Assembly: GCA_964534275.1 (NCBI GenBank)
Contig: CAZHQG010000017.1
Coordinates: 1 to 64,000 of the forward strand
Direction: 5' to 3'
DNA: 64,000 nt
Source of the DNA: HRBIN30 sp964534275
GTDB taxonomy: Bacteria; Desulfobacterota; Binatia; HRBIN30
Shown: positions 18,758 to 27,946 of the stretch, one piece after another
Numbering within the stretch: the stretch's first letter is position 1
Layout: every line of letters begins with the position of its first letter
Notes under the pieces: model-generated
The model's database searches: none
What the model was told of the DNA's origin: nothing
Seen by the model: only the letters and a program-made list of their open reading frames with translations
Made by a program: the position numbers and the translations under genes

Positions 18758-19926
18758 GCGAGGCCGCAATCTTGCAACAGACGCACAAGAACTTGCTCTG
18801 CGCCAAAGTGCGTTTCGGCAAGGTCGCGAGCCGCCTCGCAGTGGCAGCGGTAGTTCGACTCGATCCGTTCTAAGGCTGCGATGGCCTCCTCCCTCGTACG
18901 AAACGCAAACAAGCCTTCTCCGGTGGGGAGAATTCGCGAGAAGCCAGTGTCCTGCAGCACCACTGGTTTGCCGCTCGCTAGATACGCCGCGCTGCGGGTA
19001 GCGAACCACCCGCTGCGCGTGGCCACGTAGGCGTTTTTGGCCACGCTCCACTCGCCGCGAGAGTGTTGCAAGTAGCGACGGTAGATCCCCATCGTGCGCG
19101 AGCAAGTGTAGCCATCGATGACGTGCCAGCCGTGCTGGCGCAGCTCGTCGCGGGGCGCCTTGCCCGACACGGCGACTTGTAACCACGCGGGTGTGTGTTG
19201 GGGCAAATCAAGAAACTTCAAGAATTCAATGTCTTTGTCTCCGTACTGAACACCGGCAATTTGGGGCGGGCGGACGTCGATTTTCCACGACATGACCGTA
19301 GTGAAGCGCCGCGCCCTGGGCGTGAAGGTGAATGGCCAGTCGGACAGCACGATGGGCTGCCGTGTTGGTTTCCATTCCAGCCCACAAGAAGGCAGCAAGC
19401 AGTCGTCGGCACCAATGTTCTCCGCCAGTGTAAAGAAGTGGGTGTGGGCTCGAATCAAACCCGCCGAGAAACACTCGTCCTCTGTAGCCGTTCCTTGTTC
19501 GACCGCCCAAAGTTTCGCTTGCGTGTAACCGGGATCGGAGTCGAGGTACGCGAGGCACCGTGCACCGCGATACTGGTCGCGTAGCCAGCAAGAACCGGAA
19601 ACGTTGAGAAACAAGTCTGCTTGGCGGCAGAAGTGTTCCACCTGGGCTGCCGTCCACCCGTAGTACGATCCGTCAGGCCCACGCAATGCCCAGCGCTTGG
19701 CGGCGTGCTCGCTGACTTGCTGCAACGTTCGTTTCAAGTATCGGACATGGAAGCTCGGATCGGGCACGAACGTTCCCGCCCGAGGGTGGTACAGCCACTG
19801 CCCCGTGTCCTCGAGATACAGGACCTCGCACCCAAGCGCTTCGAATCCTTTGACGTACGCCAGGTAATCCCACGCAACGCCTCCGAGCGGATAGGTCGCA
19901 ACGAGACCTCCCACCACTACCTTCAT
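18754..19926 (-). CDS. GT-B-like glycosyltransferase paralogue A
   Basis: A 390-residue protein, the first of three paralogues. It has GGLVATYPLGGVAWDYLAYV at the N terminus, YLDSDPGYTQ in the middle (Ser replaces Leu in the shared DLDP motif), and TRSAAYLASGKPVVLQDTGF with GEGLFAF near the C terminus. Its ATG overlaps the stop of the ABC transporter gene by four bases, so expression is coupled. GT-B glycosyltransferase is the best reading, from the C-terminal motif and the company of a GT2 fusion and an exporter. A role in building or decorating the exported glycan is inference. Confidence 0.65.
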   Translation of the reverse strand: MKVVVGGLVATYPLGGVAWDYLAYVKGFEALGCEVLYLEDTGQWLYHPRAGTFVPDPSFHVRYLKRTLQQVSEHAAKRWALRGPDGSYYGWTAAQVEHFCRQADLFLNVSGSCWLRDQYRGARCLAYLDSDPGYTQAKLWAVEQGTATEDECFSAGLIRAHTHFFTLAENIGADDCLLPSCGLEWKPTRQPIVLSDWPFTFTPRARRFTTVMSWKIDVRPPQIAGVQYGDKDIEFLKFLDLPQHTPAWLQVAVSGKAPRDELRQHGWHVIDGYTCSRTMGIYRRYLQHSRGEWSVAKNAYVATRSGWFATRSAAYLASGKPVVLQDTGFSRILPTGEGLFAFRTREEAIAALERIESNYRCHCEAARDLAETHFGAEQVLVRLLQDCGLA

Positions 19927-21731
19927 CCCACCACCTCGGCCTGCGGTTGGCCCAAACCGCGTGCGTACAGTCGAGAAAAGAAGCCATGTTGGTGCAACAG
20001 TTGCGGAAAGGTTCCCCGCTCGACAATTCGCCCCCGATCGAGCACGAGAATTTGGTTTGCTTGCTGTACCGTCGCCAGTCGGTGCGCGATGACAAACGTG
20101 GTGCGATCGCGCATGAGTGCTCGCAAGGCGGCCATGATTTGTGCCTCGGTTTCGACGTCGACCGACGACGTTGGCTCATCGAGGATCAAAATGGGAGCGT
20201 TGCGCAACAAAGCGCGAGCGATCGTCAACCGTTGGCGCTCGCCTTCGGATAGCGTCGCCCCTTGGCTGCCGAGGACCGTGTCGTACCCTTGCGGCAGGCG
20301 TTGGATGAATTCGTGCGCTTGGGCCAGCCGAGCGGCTTGTTCGATCTCGGCTTGCGACGCTTGCGGACACCCGTAGGCGATGTTTTCGGCGACCGAGATC
20401 GGGAACACCATAGGCGGCTGCAAGACCATGGAAATGGCTCCACGCAGGCTGGCCAAGGAGAGCTCGCGGATATCGATTCCGTCGATCGTGATGCGGCCGC
20501 TTTGCGGGTCGTAAAAGCGCGGCAAGAGGCTTACGAGGGTGCTTTTTCCCGCACCCGTCGGGCCGACGATCGCGACCATTTCTCCAGGGCGGACTTCGAA
20601 GTCAATGTCCTCGAGGGTCCACTGCCCCGGTTCGTAACCGAACGACACGCGCTCGAACCGGACGTGCCCGGTGGGCCTGCTGGGGAATCGGTGCCGGCCT
20701 TCGCGTACAGCGGGCTCCGTGGCCAGGATCTCCATCACTCTGGCCAGACCTGCACGCGCTCCCTGCACCGTGCCGTACGTGGCGAGAATCGCGTGCAGCG
20801 GCGCGTACAACGAGGCTAAGTAGCTGACGAAGACGACCATGTCGCCTGCACTGAATGCCCCAGCCCAAACGCGGTGAGCTCCGAACCAGAGCACGCCAGC
20901 AGTGCCGAGAGCTAACAAAATTCCCGTCGAAGCTGCGAACGCGGTTTGCAAGGTGTAGAGTCGCAAATGCCATCGCAAGCTTGCGTTGCTGCGATCCGCG
21001 AATACAGCGTGCTCCTCGTTTTCCTTGCTGAACGCTTGCACCACTTTCATCGCGGAGAGAGTTTGCTGCACGTGTTCGTACACGCGGCTTTCCCGGTCGC
21101 GGGCCTCCCGAGCGACCACCGCCAAGCGCCGGTCCATTTGGGCGAGAACGAGGAGCAGGATCGGGCAGACCATCGCTGCAAGGATTGTCAGGAACCAGTC
21201 CATCCGCGCGAGCACCACGAACATTCCGGTCAGCAGACAACTGGAGGCGAGAATCGGGAACAGCCCGTTCATGGCCAAGGTTTGGATGGCGTACGTATCG
21301 CTCGTGACGCGATAAATCAGATCGCCAACCGACGCCCGCGTGTAAAAGGAGAGCGACAGCCTCTGAAGGTGATGGTAGAGGCGGCTGCGCAAGTCCGCGA
21401 CCATTTGCTGCCCGATGGCGATCGTGGTGTAGTTGTTCCACACCTGGAGCGCCCCGAGCGCCGTGTACACAGCAACAAGACCGAGCGCGGCCAACGCGAG
21501 GATCTCTTGGCTCTCCCATCCGGGCAGCCAAGAAAGGGGGCGGTGTGGAAGAACCGAATCCAACACGATCTTGAGCGGCCACGGTTTCGCGAGCTCCAGC
21601 AGACTGATGGCCGCGACCTGGAGCAATGCCAGAAAAAAACGTCCTTTGTAGGGCGCGAGCGCACGCAGAACAAACCAAACGAGCTCCCGAGTCGACGTGG
21701 AGCGTGCGCCCGCTGTGTCACGGCTTGCCAT
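19923..21731 (-). CDS. ABC exporter, fused permease and ATPase (MsbA-like)
   Basis: A 602-residue half-transporter. The N-terminal half has about six transmembrane segments (for example FFLALLQVAAISLLELA). The ATPase half carries Walker A GPTGAGKST, signature LSEGERQR, Walker B ILILDEPTSSVD and the H-loop AHRLATV. The family exports lipids, lipid-linked sugars or peptides as homodimers. I chose the ATG at 21731 (MASRDTAG) because it precedes the first helix and overlaps the preceding stop by 14 bases; the frame extends further upstream without homology. Its place between a GH-GT2 fusion and three glycosyltransferases suggests it flips a glycolipid or oligosaccharide. Confidence 0.9.
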   Translation of the reverse strand: MASRDTAGARSTSTRELVWFVLRALAPYKGRFFLALLQVAAISLLELAKPWPLKIVLDSVLPHRPLSWLPGWESQEILALAALGLVAVYTALGALQVWNNYTTIAIGQQMVADLRSRLYHHLQRLSLSFYTRASVGDLIYRVTSDTYAIQTLAMNGLFPILASSCLLTGMFVVLARMDWFLTILAAMVCPILLLVLAQMDRRLAVVAREARDRESRVYEHVQQTLSAMKVVQAFSKENEEHAVFADRSNASLRWHLRLYTLQTAFAASTGILLALGTAGVLWFGAHRVWAGAFSAGDMVVFVSYLASLYAPLHAILATYGTVQGARAGLARVMEILATEPAVREGRHRFPSRPTGHVRFERVSFGYEPGQWTLEDIDFEVRPGEMVAIVGPTGAGKSTLVSLLPRFYDPQSGRITIDGIDIRELSLASLRGAISMVLQPPMVFPISVAENIAYGCPQASQAEIEQAARLAQAHEFIQRLPQGYDTVLGSQGATLSEGERQRLTIARALLRNAPILILDEPTSSVDVETEAQIMAALRALMRDRTTFVIAHRLATVQQANQILVLDRGRIVERGTFPQLLHQHGFFSRLYARGLGQPQAEVVG

Positions 21732-24249
21732 GATTGTGAAGCCCCAATTGTTGGGCCACAATTTCCTGTGCGTGCCACAGTGTTTGGCCGAGCCGGACGC
21801 TCTCGCGTGCGGTAACGCCCACGGCAAGGGCACTCAGCAGCAGTGCGACTTCGCTCACTTCTCGTAGTCCAGCGGATGCGGCGAGCAGGCCTGCGGCTGC
21901 AAGCCCCAAGGTGGCAACGCGCGCGAACCAAGAGAACCGCACTCGAGTGCGCGTGCGCAGTAGCCGTTTGCTGCCACCATGGTATTCGACTGCGGCGGCC
22001 ACCTCGGCTCGCGACCACAAGCCACGGTGCACGGCGATGTCGTACGCGCTCCAACCTTGGTCAATGGTCACTAGGTATTTTCTTGGAGTGAGGAACTCGA
22101 TCATGGCATGGAGGAAATTCTCTTTTTCCGCCCCGTTTTCGCTCCAAAAACGAAGCAAGAAGGAGCGCCGGGACCACTGGATCTCTGGCGTTTGGGGCAC
22201 CCCGCCAAATTCGATCTGATGGGCATTGTTATGCCCCTGCACGCGATACACGTACCGCTGCATGCTGCGCACGAGTGGCCCGAGATAGATCAGGAGGGCG
22301 ATTAGAAGGCGGCCACGCCAGTGATCGAAGCGTGGGTCGACTCGTGCTCGCCATGCGCGCGCAAGGGCGGAGGTCCAGGTGACCAGCAGCGGGGTGGCTG
22401 CCAACAGCTCATAGCGTCCAGCAACCACGGCTCCGCAGAGGAGAACAGCTCCCAACAAGTTCCATTCGAGAGTAAAGGGAAGGTAGGCAAGCAAGGACGA
22501 CGGCGGCTCGTACAGGGTTTGAAACAACCCCCGGCCGAACGTGCCATGGTAAATGACCGGACGAGCGGAGAAGAGCGCCATGCCGATGTCTCCGTAGATC
22601 CGGCCAATCCACTGAGATTGCCCAAGCGTGTTGAAGCGAAACGGGTGCTTAAAGTAGAGCTGCGCCTCCGCTTGCCCGTAGCCCATTTGTTGTTTCAGGT
22701 AGGCCCGCACGGTGTTGCGGCGGAAGTGCCAAACTTGGGCCGCGGGGCTGAAGCCGATCCGGTAGCCTGCGTCTTGCAGCCGCCAGCAGACATCGACGTC
22801 GTCACCGGCGGCACGGTGCAACGGATCGAACCCTCCGATTGCTTGCAACGCCTTTTTCCGAAAAGCCATGTTGCAACCGGGGATGTGCTCGGCCACTTCG
22901 TCATCGATCAACACGTGGGTCGGGCCGCCGGGAGCCGCGGCGACGTACGCGGCAACAGCAGAGTCCTCCGGCGGGGGCAGGTTCGGACCCCCGACGCCCA
23001 CGAAATCGGTCGAGACAAACTTGTAGGCGAGGTACGTGAGCCAGTCCGGGTCGACGACGCAGTCGGAGTCCGTATACGCAACAATCTCTCCGGTCGCTGC
23101 TTCCATTCCCACGTTTCGAGCAACGCTCAGTCCTTTGTTCGGCTGGGAAATCAGGCGAAACTCCGGGTAGCCGCGGGCAATTTGTTCGGTGCGGTCGGTA
23201 CTGCCGTCGTTGACAACGATCACCTCGTAATTCGGGTATCGCAAGTGCCGCAAAGAGGCCAAGCACGCATCCATGGTACGCTCGGCATTGTAAGCGCAAA
23301 TGACCACCGAAATGCGCGGCGCTGACGGTAGCGGCGGAGGAAGCGGCCCGCGGTACAGCCGTTGTACGGCTGCAAAGGCCGGCTTTCGGTGGCGCTCTCG
23401 GTCGACCAAACCGAACGCCCAATCTTCTACTTGGAAACCGCCCGTGAACCAGTCGTCGGTCCACGCAAACACGCAGGTTCCAGCCACTCCGCACTCGAAA
23501 GCGGCGCGAATCTGCCAGCTCAAGATTGCCGCTTGTTGCTCGGGCCCTTCGCGGAAGGAGTCGATGCCGAACTCGGTAAGCACCAAGGGTTTATCCCCTG
23601 CGAGATTTTGCAAGCGGGAAAGGTAGCGGCGGAAGTCGGGCTCGCGGTGTAGGTAGACGTTGAATGATAGGAAATCGAGAAACTCGAGGTCGAGGTATTC
23701 GGTCGGCGGAAAATTTGCGTAGCTAACCAGAGTGTCCGGGTGGATCTCTTTGGCCATGCAGTACAGTTCGTGCAGGAAGTCGCGGATGCGCTTCGGACCA
23801 TGCCAACGTACGACGTCCGGCGGAATCTCGTTGCCGATGAACAACGCGCCAACCGCCGGGTGTCGCTCCAAGCCCGCGAGCGCCTCTCGGACCGTGACCC
23901 GAATTTGTTTCACCACGTCTCGGCTATCGAGGAAGCAGACGTGTTGCGTCCATGGCACGCCGACGAGCGCCATGAGGTCGTAGTCGGCCGCGAGATCGAG
24001 CAGCCAGGTTGGCGGAGGGGTGAATGTTCGGAAGCAGTTGGCACCGAGTTCTCGCATGAGCGCGAAATCGCGCCGAACCAGTTCGCGCGTTGGAAACGGT
24101 TCGCCCCGTTCTCCAGGAGCAAACGGCCCGTAAGTGACCCCTCGCAAGTAGCATTTGTCTTCGCCACGAAAGAAAAATTTGCCCGCGGCGTGCAGGGTGG
24201 AGTGGTCGGCCGCTACTTCGATGCGCCGTTCGAGCGAAGGTGTACCCAT
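21718..24249 (-). CDS. Glycoside hydrolase-GT2 glycosyltransferase fusion, membrane-bound
   Basis: An 843-residue three-part protein. Residues 20-300 look like a glycoside hydrolase TIM barrel: FFRGEDKCYLRGVTYGPF, acid/base candidate E141 in IGNEIPP, and nucleophile candidate E226 in VLTEFGID. These are the paired glutamates of clan GH-A. Residues 310-560 are a GT2 glycosyltransferase: SVVICAYNAE, VVNDGSTD, the DxD at D394/D396 (YTDSDCVVD), GCNMAFRK, and the base-candidate GDDVD near 483-486. The C-terminal third has several hydrophobic segments. The ATG at 24249 is preceded by AAGGGG; the frame extends 36 codons further up. This is the first gene of the operon. A hydrolase fused to a polymerising-type transferase suggests cutting or transglycosylation coupled to synthesis, which is inference. 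Confidence 0.82.
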   Translation of the reverse strand: MGTPSLERRIEVAADHSTLHAAGKFFFRGEDKCYLRGVTYGPFAPGERGEPFPTRELVRRDFALMRELGANCFRTFTPPPTWLLDLAADYDLMALVGVPWTQHVCFLDSRDVVKQIRVTVREALAGLERHPAVGALFIGNEIPPDVVRWHGPKRIRDFLHELYCMAKEIHPDTLVSYANFPPTEYLDLEFLDFLSFNVYLHREPDFRRYLSRLQNLAGDKPLVLTEFGIDSFREGPEQQAAILSWQIRAAFECGVAGTCVFAWTDDWFTGGFQVEDWAFGLVDRERHRKPAFAAVQRLYRGPLPPPLPSAPRISVVICAYNAERTMDACLASLRHLRYPNYEVIVVNDGSTDRTEQIARGYPEFRLISQPNKGLSVARNVGMEAATGEIVAYTDSDCVVDPDWLTYLAYKFVSTDFVGVGGPNLPPPEDSAVAAYVAAAPGGPTHVLIDDEVAEHIPGCNMAFRKKALQAIGGFDPLHRAAGDDVDVCWRLQDAGYRIGFSPAAQVWHFRRNTVRAYLKQQMGYGQAEAQLYFKHPFRFNTLGQSQWIGRIYGDIGMALFSARPVIYHGTFGRGLFQTLYEPPSSLLAYLPFTLEWNLLGAVLLCGAVVAGRYELLAATPLLVTWTSALARAWRARVDPRFDHWRGRLLIALLIYLGPLVRSMQRYVYRVQGHNNAHQIEFGGVPQTPEIQWSRRSFLLRFWSENGAEKENFLHAMIEFLTPRKYLVTIDQGWSAYDIAVHRGLWSRAEVAAAVEYHGGSKRLLRTRTRVRFSWFARVATLGLAAAGLLAASAGLREVSEVALLLSALAVGVTARESVRLGQTLWHAQEIVAQQLGLHNHGKP

Positions 24250-24465
24250 GTAAGCGCACCCCTTAGCGAACTTGGCCGCGCTTGAAAACGAAGATGCGCG
24301 GGAGAGGTCGAGTCGACAGACCTCCTGGGCTTGTCGCGTACCAGGTTTGGAGGGCAAAGCGAATCCCCCGGCACTGGTTTTCCCGCCCGTGATCGCGGGT
24401 TGCTGTGTTTACTGGGGCCGCCAAATCGTGGTAACTCATAGACAAAGCGCTCCGAGGAGGTCTCG

Positions 24466-24999
24466 ATGCTCGAGGAAATTTTCGCCGAAGAAGAAGAGAT
24501 CGCTGCCGAGCGTGAGGCGGAAGCGGCGCGTTTGGGTGCACAGATTCTCGGCCTCCCGATCCGTGAACTTTCCACGTTGCGACCGCCAGTCTGCGTGGGA
24601 CGGGCAGTGAGTGTCCGTTCTGCGATCGACCGGATGAATGAATCCGGAGTAGGCTGTGTCCTGGTGGAAGACAACGGACGGCTGTGTGGCATCTTTACCG
24701 AGCGAGACGTGCTGACCAAAGTGGTGGGGCAGCCCGTGGACCTAGACCGTGAACCGGTAGAGCGGTTTATGACGCCGGACCCGGAGTGTTTGTCTCCGGA
24801 CGACCGGGTGAGTTACGCACTGAACAAGATGGCGGTCGGTGGCTTTCGCCACATACCGTTGGTGGACGACGAAGGCCGCCCGGCTGGGGTCGTTTCGATG
24901 CGCAACATCGTAGACTATATGGTGGAACTGTTTCGCACCGAAGTCCTAAACCTGCCGCCTTTGCCGAGGCAGGTATCGCGCGCAAGAGAGGGTGCGTAA
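24466..24999 (+). CDS. CBS-domain pair protein
   Basis: A 177-residue protein with an acidic, coiled N terminus (EEIFAEEEEIAAEREAEAA) followed by two CBS motifs. The first covers roughly residues 45-95 (AIDRMNESGVGCVLVEDNG, GIFTERDVL). The second covers 105-160 (FMTPDPECL, HIPLVDDEGRPAGVVS). CBS pairs bind adenosine nucleotides and regulate partner proteins. The gene has a strong ribosome site (GAGGAGG, 24454-24460) and is divergent from the GH-GT2/ABC operon, so it may share regulation with it. There is no fused catalytic domain. Confidence 0.87.
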   Translation: MLEEIFAEEEEIAAEREAEAARLGAQILGLPIRELSTLRPPVCVGRAVSVRSAIDRMNESGVGCVLVEDNGRLCGIFTERDVLTKVVGQPVDLDREPVERFMTPDPECLSPDDRVSYALNKMAVGGFRHIPLVDDEGRPAGVVSMRNIVDYMVELFRTEVLNLPPLPRQVSRAREGA

Positions 25000-25176
25000 G
25001 GGTTCGTGCTTGGGTAGGCGGACCTTGGGTTAGGCTCAGCGGGCAGCAAGCGGTTGTGTTGTTTAGCGTGACACCGATTCTGCGGTGCCTGTAAGCACAC
25101 CCCAAAAGTCGATGGACAGAATGCGCTTCAGCCCGCAAAGGAGCGGCGGAGTGAGTTCCCACAGTCGGTGCGCCCC

Positions 25177-27765
25177 TTATTCCAGCGGCTCGGGGCGATC
25201 GCTCCCGAGTCGCAACCGAAACGCAGCACCTCGCCACGGATAGACCACCGGCGAACCGGAGGAAGGCACTGCGCGAGCGATTGCGAGGACGGAATCGTTG
25301 GTTTCCCAGTTTACCCGAAGGAAGTCGAACGTATCGCTCGGCCACGACTTGACGGTGCGGTCTTGAAGATCGAGCACAAAGACCGCCCGTTTGGTCTCGG
25401 GGTACTGTCGCTCTGCTGCCGCGACGAGCGCGATCTTCCTGCCGTCAGGATCGAGGGCGAGATCGCTCAGCATTGCTGCATTGGCGACCAGAATGCGCGG
25501 GGGGTTTTCTCGCGTCGGCACGAGCCACACTTCCCACGAGGAGCCGTTGGCTAAGCCCACCACGAAAGCATCCTCTGCAGCACTCCAAGCAACGAAGGGT
25601 AACGCGCGCTCCCAGGCCCAAATCGGCATGAGCTCAGCGGTCTCCCGGTCGAATAGGAACAGCGTACTGCGTGCGCCGTCGCTGGCAACAAACGCGAGAC
25701 GTTCTGGCTCGGGTAGTGGCACGAGGGCTTCGATCGTTTTCCCAGGCTGATCGAGTACGGTTTGCGTTCGGCCCGAAGGCCCAAAACGTAAAATACGGCT
25801 ACCCGCAGCGGCTAGAACAGCGCCGTGTTCAGCAGGGATCGGAGAACAGCCACGGCCCAGCAGCCTTCGGCTACCGTCCGCCTCGAGAATGACGATCTCT
25901 GGAAGCTTGCCGCTCGTGTTGGCGACATTGGTGATAAACCAGTTGTGGTCTGGGTCGTAGACTGGCGCGCCGGCAAGGCCACGGGGGAACTCCCATTCCT
26001 TGCGTTCTACGGAGTTCGAAACTTGTTGCCAGTCTACCCGCACACGCGACCACGGAAACGGCTCCCCGCGCACAGTCATTCGGCCGTCACTCGCAGCGGC
26101 GACCCATAGCGGATCGTCGTGCCGGGGATAGCGATTGTTGCTGCGCGAGAGGTCGGCCCACTCCAAGAAGGGATCCACAATGATTTCGTGATCGCCGGCT
26201 TCGACAGGCAGTTCGGTGGGGAGCGTTACCTGGAGCCGGCGTTCTTCCGTCCCATCGCCGCGGCGGACCAGCACGGTGACGGGCCACTTCCAGGAAGCAC
26301 TGCCTACTTGGGCGACGCTGAGCCGATTTGGCCCTGCTGGATCGATGGAAAAGTCCACCGTGGCACGCCCTCGCACGAAAGCAGCGAAAAAGTCTTCGAG
26401 CGACTGCTGACTCACGCGCTCGAACGTTTCCTGCACCGCCGCAGCGGTCACTTCTCGGTTCCAATGCGTCTGGATCAGTTCGCGCAAACCGCTGAAAAAC
26501 GCGTCGTCACCGACGATGTTCTTCAGCATCCAGAGCACGTAGCTGCCTTTGCGGTAGATCGTCTCTCGTGCTCGAGCTTGTGGGAGAGCATTGTCGAGCA
26601 CGGTCATGTCGATGAGCGCCTGCTGCTCTTCCGGGTCGTAAAATTCACTGACTAGTCGTTTCGCTAGCGCCGCGGAACCGTACTCGGACTCGGTTGCCAG
26701 TAGGCTCGCGAGTTCGGCGAAGCCTTCGATGATCCATTGTGCCCCCGTGGCGGTGCGCAACCAGCCGCCCGTGACGGTGGCACCCCACCAACTGTGCGCC
26801 AACTCGTGCGCAAAGAGCGCGAAGCCTTCGTCTTCGCTTGACAAAGCCCGGCGCGGAACCGCCATCACGCCAGAACCGTCGTGGAACGCCCGAGAAAGTT
26901 CGGGATGCAGCACAAAGCTGAATTGCGAGAACCCCGGAGAACCGAAGCGTCCGAGCAGCGCCGCATATGCCTTCTGGGCCGTGGTGACGACAGCTTCGAG
27001 GTTGGTGCGGTCTCCTTGCGGCGCATACACTCGCCACCGCACGCCGCCATCCCATCGTTCTCGCACGCGATATCGCCCTGCGATGAGCCCGAAACCGGCA
27101 AGGAGCCGCTCGCTTTGCCAGAAGTATTCGTTCCACTGCCCGCGCGGCGCGACTTCGGTTGCGCTTGTATTCTCGACAAACTGCCAAGAGGCCGGCAGTC
27201 GCACGCGTACACGCGCGCTGAAAAAGCCCTGGGCGTCGAGCGGGTACCAGAGGCAGTCGGGAGGAAGAAGCACTTCGTCGATGCGCACGCGGCAATCGGA
27301 GGGCCGGAGGCTCGGAGTGCCCCGGTAGGCAATGCGGAACGACTGTTCGTGTCCAACCTGGCCGCGCCACACTTGCACCAGCGGACCCAAGCGGAGCCAC
27401 GGCAAGGAGCTGGGTTGTTCCTTGCCAAGTTCCGAGGTGATTTGGACAATTTCGAACCCAGGATCGAGAAGAAAATAGACCACACGCTTGTCGGGACGGT
27501 CGAAGCGCACCTGCACTGCGGCCGTGGCGGACAGCGTGGTTGCAGGGAGTTCCACGCGTGCCTCGAGGTCGAGGGACGAGATCGCCTGTCCGGAGATTGC
27601 TTCTTGCAGGCGCGCGAGCACGGAACGCAGGGTTGGAAGGTCCGGAGCATGCACGACGTACCAGAGGCTTGCCACCGCTACGACAACACCGGCTGCGAGA
27701 AGGAAGGCCATTGCTCGCACCACGGCACCAAGGCCGCGCAGCACTCGTCGACCCCAGGAAGTCAT
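25177..27765 (-). CDS. Membrane-anchored M1-like metallopeptidase with C-terminal propeller-like domain
   Basis: An 862-residue protein. A single transmembrane segment (residues 18-37) anchors it. The peptidase region has the zinc motif HELAH (H320, E321, H324) and a likely third ligand E347 in WIIEGFAEL. That spacing is about four residues longer than the usual M1 HEXXH-X18-E. Residues 650-850 contain repeated short beta motifs (ILEADGSRRLL, LFLFDRETAEL, VFVLDLQDRTV), resembling a WD/TolB-type propeller, instead of the normal M1 C-terminal helical domain. The ATG at 27765 is placed just before the membrane segment. It is divergent from the exosortase gene. It could trim exported peptides; substrate unknown. 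Confidence 0.8.
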   Translation of the reverse strand: MTSWGRRVLRGLGAVVRAMAFLLAAGVVVAVASLWYVVHAPDLPTLRSVLARLQEAISGQAISSLDLEARVELPATTLSATAAVQVRFDRPDKRVVYFLLDPGFEIVQITSELGKEQPSSLPWLRLGPLVQVWRGQVGHEQSFRIAYRGTPSLRPSDCRVRIDEVLLPPDCLWYPLDAQGFFSARVRVRLPASWQFVENTSATEVAPRGQWNEYFWQSERLLAGFGLIAGRYRVRERWDGGVRWRVYAPQGDRTNLEAVVTTAQKAYAALLGRFGSPGFSQFSFVLHPELSRAFHDGSGVMAVPRRALSSEDEGFALFAHELAHSWWGATVTGGWLRTATGAQWIIEGFAELASLLATESEYGSAALAKRLVSEFYDPEEQQALIDMTVLDNALPQARARETIYRKGSYVLWMLKNIVGDDAFFSGLRELIQTHWNREVTAAAVQETFERVSQQSLEDFFAAFVRGRATVDFSIDPAGPNRLSVAQVGSASWKWPVTVLVRRGDGTEERRLQVTLPTELPVEAGDHEIIVDPFLEWADLSRSNNRYPRHDDPLWVAAASDGRMTVRGEPFPWSRVRVDWQQVSNSVERKEWEFPRGLAGAPVYDPDHNWFITNVANTSGKLPEIVILEADGSRRLLGRGCSPIPAEHGAVLAAAGSRILRFGPSGRTQTVLDQPGKTIEALVPLPEPERLAFVASDGARSTLFLFDRETAELMPIWAWERALPFVAWSAAEDAFVVGLANGSSWEVWLVPTRENPPRILVANAAMLSDLALDPDGRKIALVAAAERQYPETKRAVFVLDLQDRTVKSWPSDTFDFLRVNWETNDSVLAIARAVPSSGSPVVYPWRGAAFRLRLGSDRPEPLE

Positions 27766-27946
27766 GCGCGGCCGTTCATAGGAAGCGGAACGAGCGCGTG
27801 TCAACTTGTTGGCCTGTGGTTTGTCTGGCGACCGCTTGGTGTTCGCTACCGTGCGCGGTGCGGAATGACCGCGCGTACGTTGGCTGCGGCAGTTGACACG
27901 AGCTCGGGGGCGAGCGACATTCCGGCACAGCGTCGAGGGAACCATC
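27766..27946. promoter_or_regulatory. Divergent promoter region, M1-like peptidase / exosortase
   Basis: About 180 bases separate the two divergent starts. A GAGGGA ribosome site for the exosortase gene ends a few bases before GTG 27947. No clear sigma-70 boxes can be picked by eye. Confidence 0.3.
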
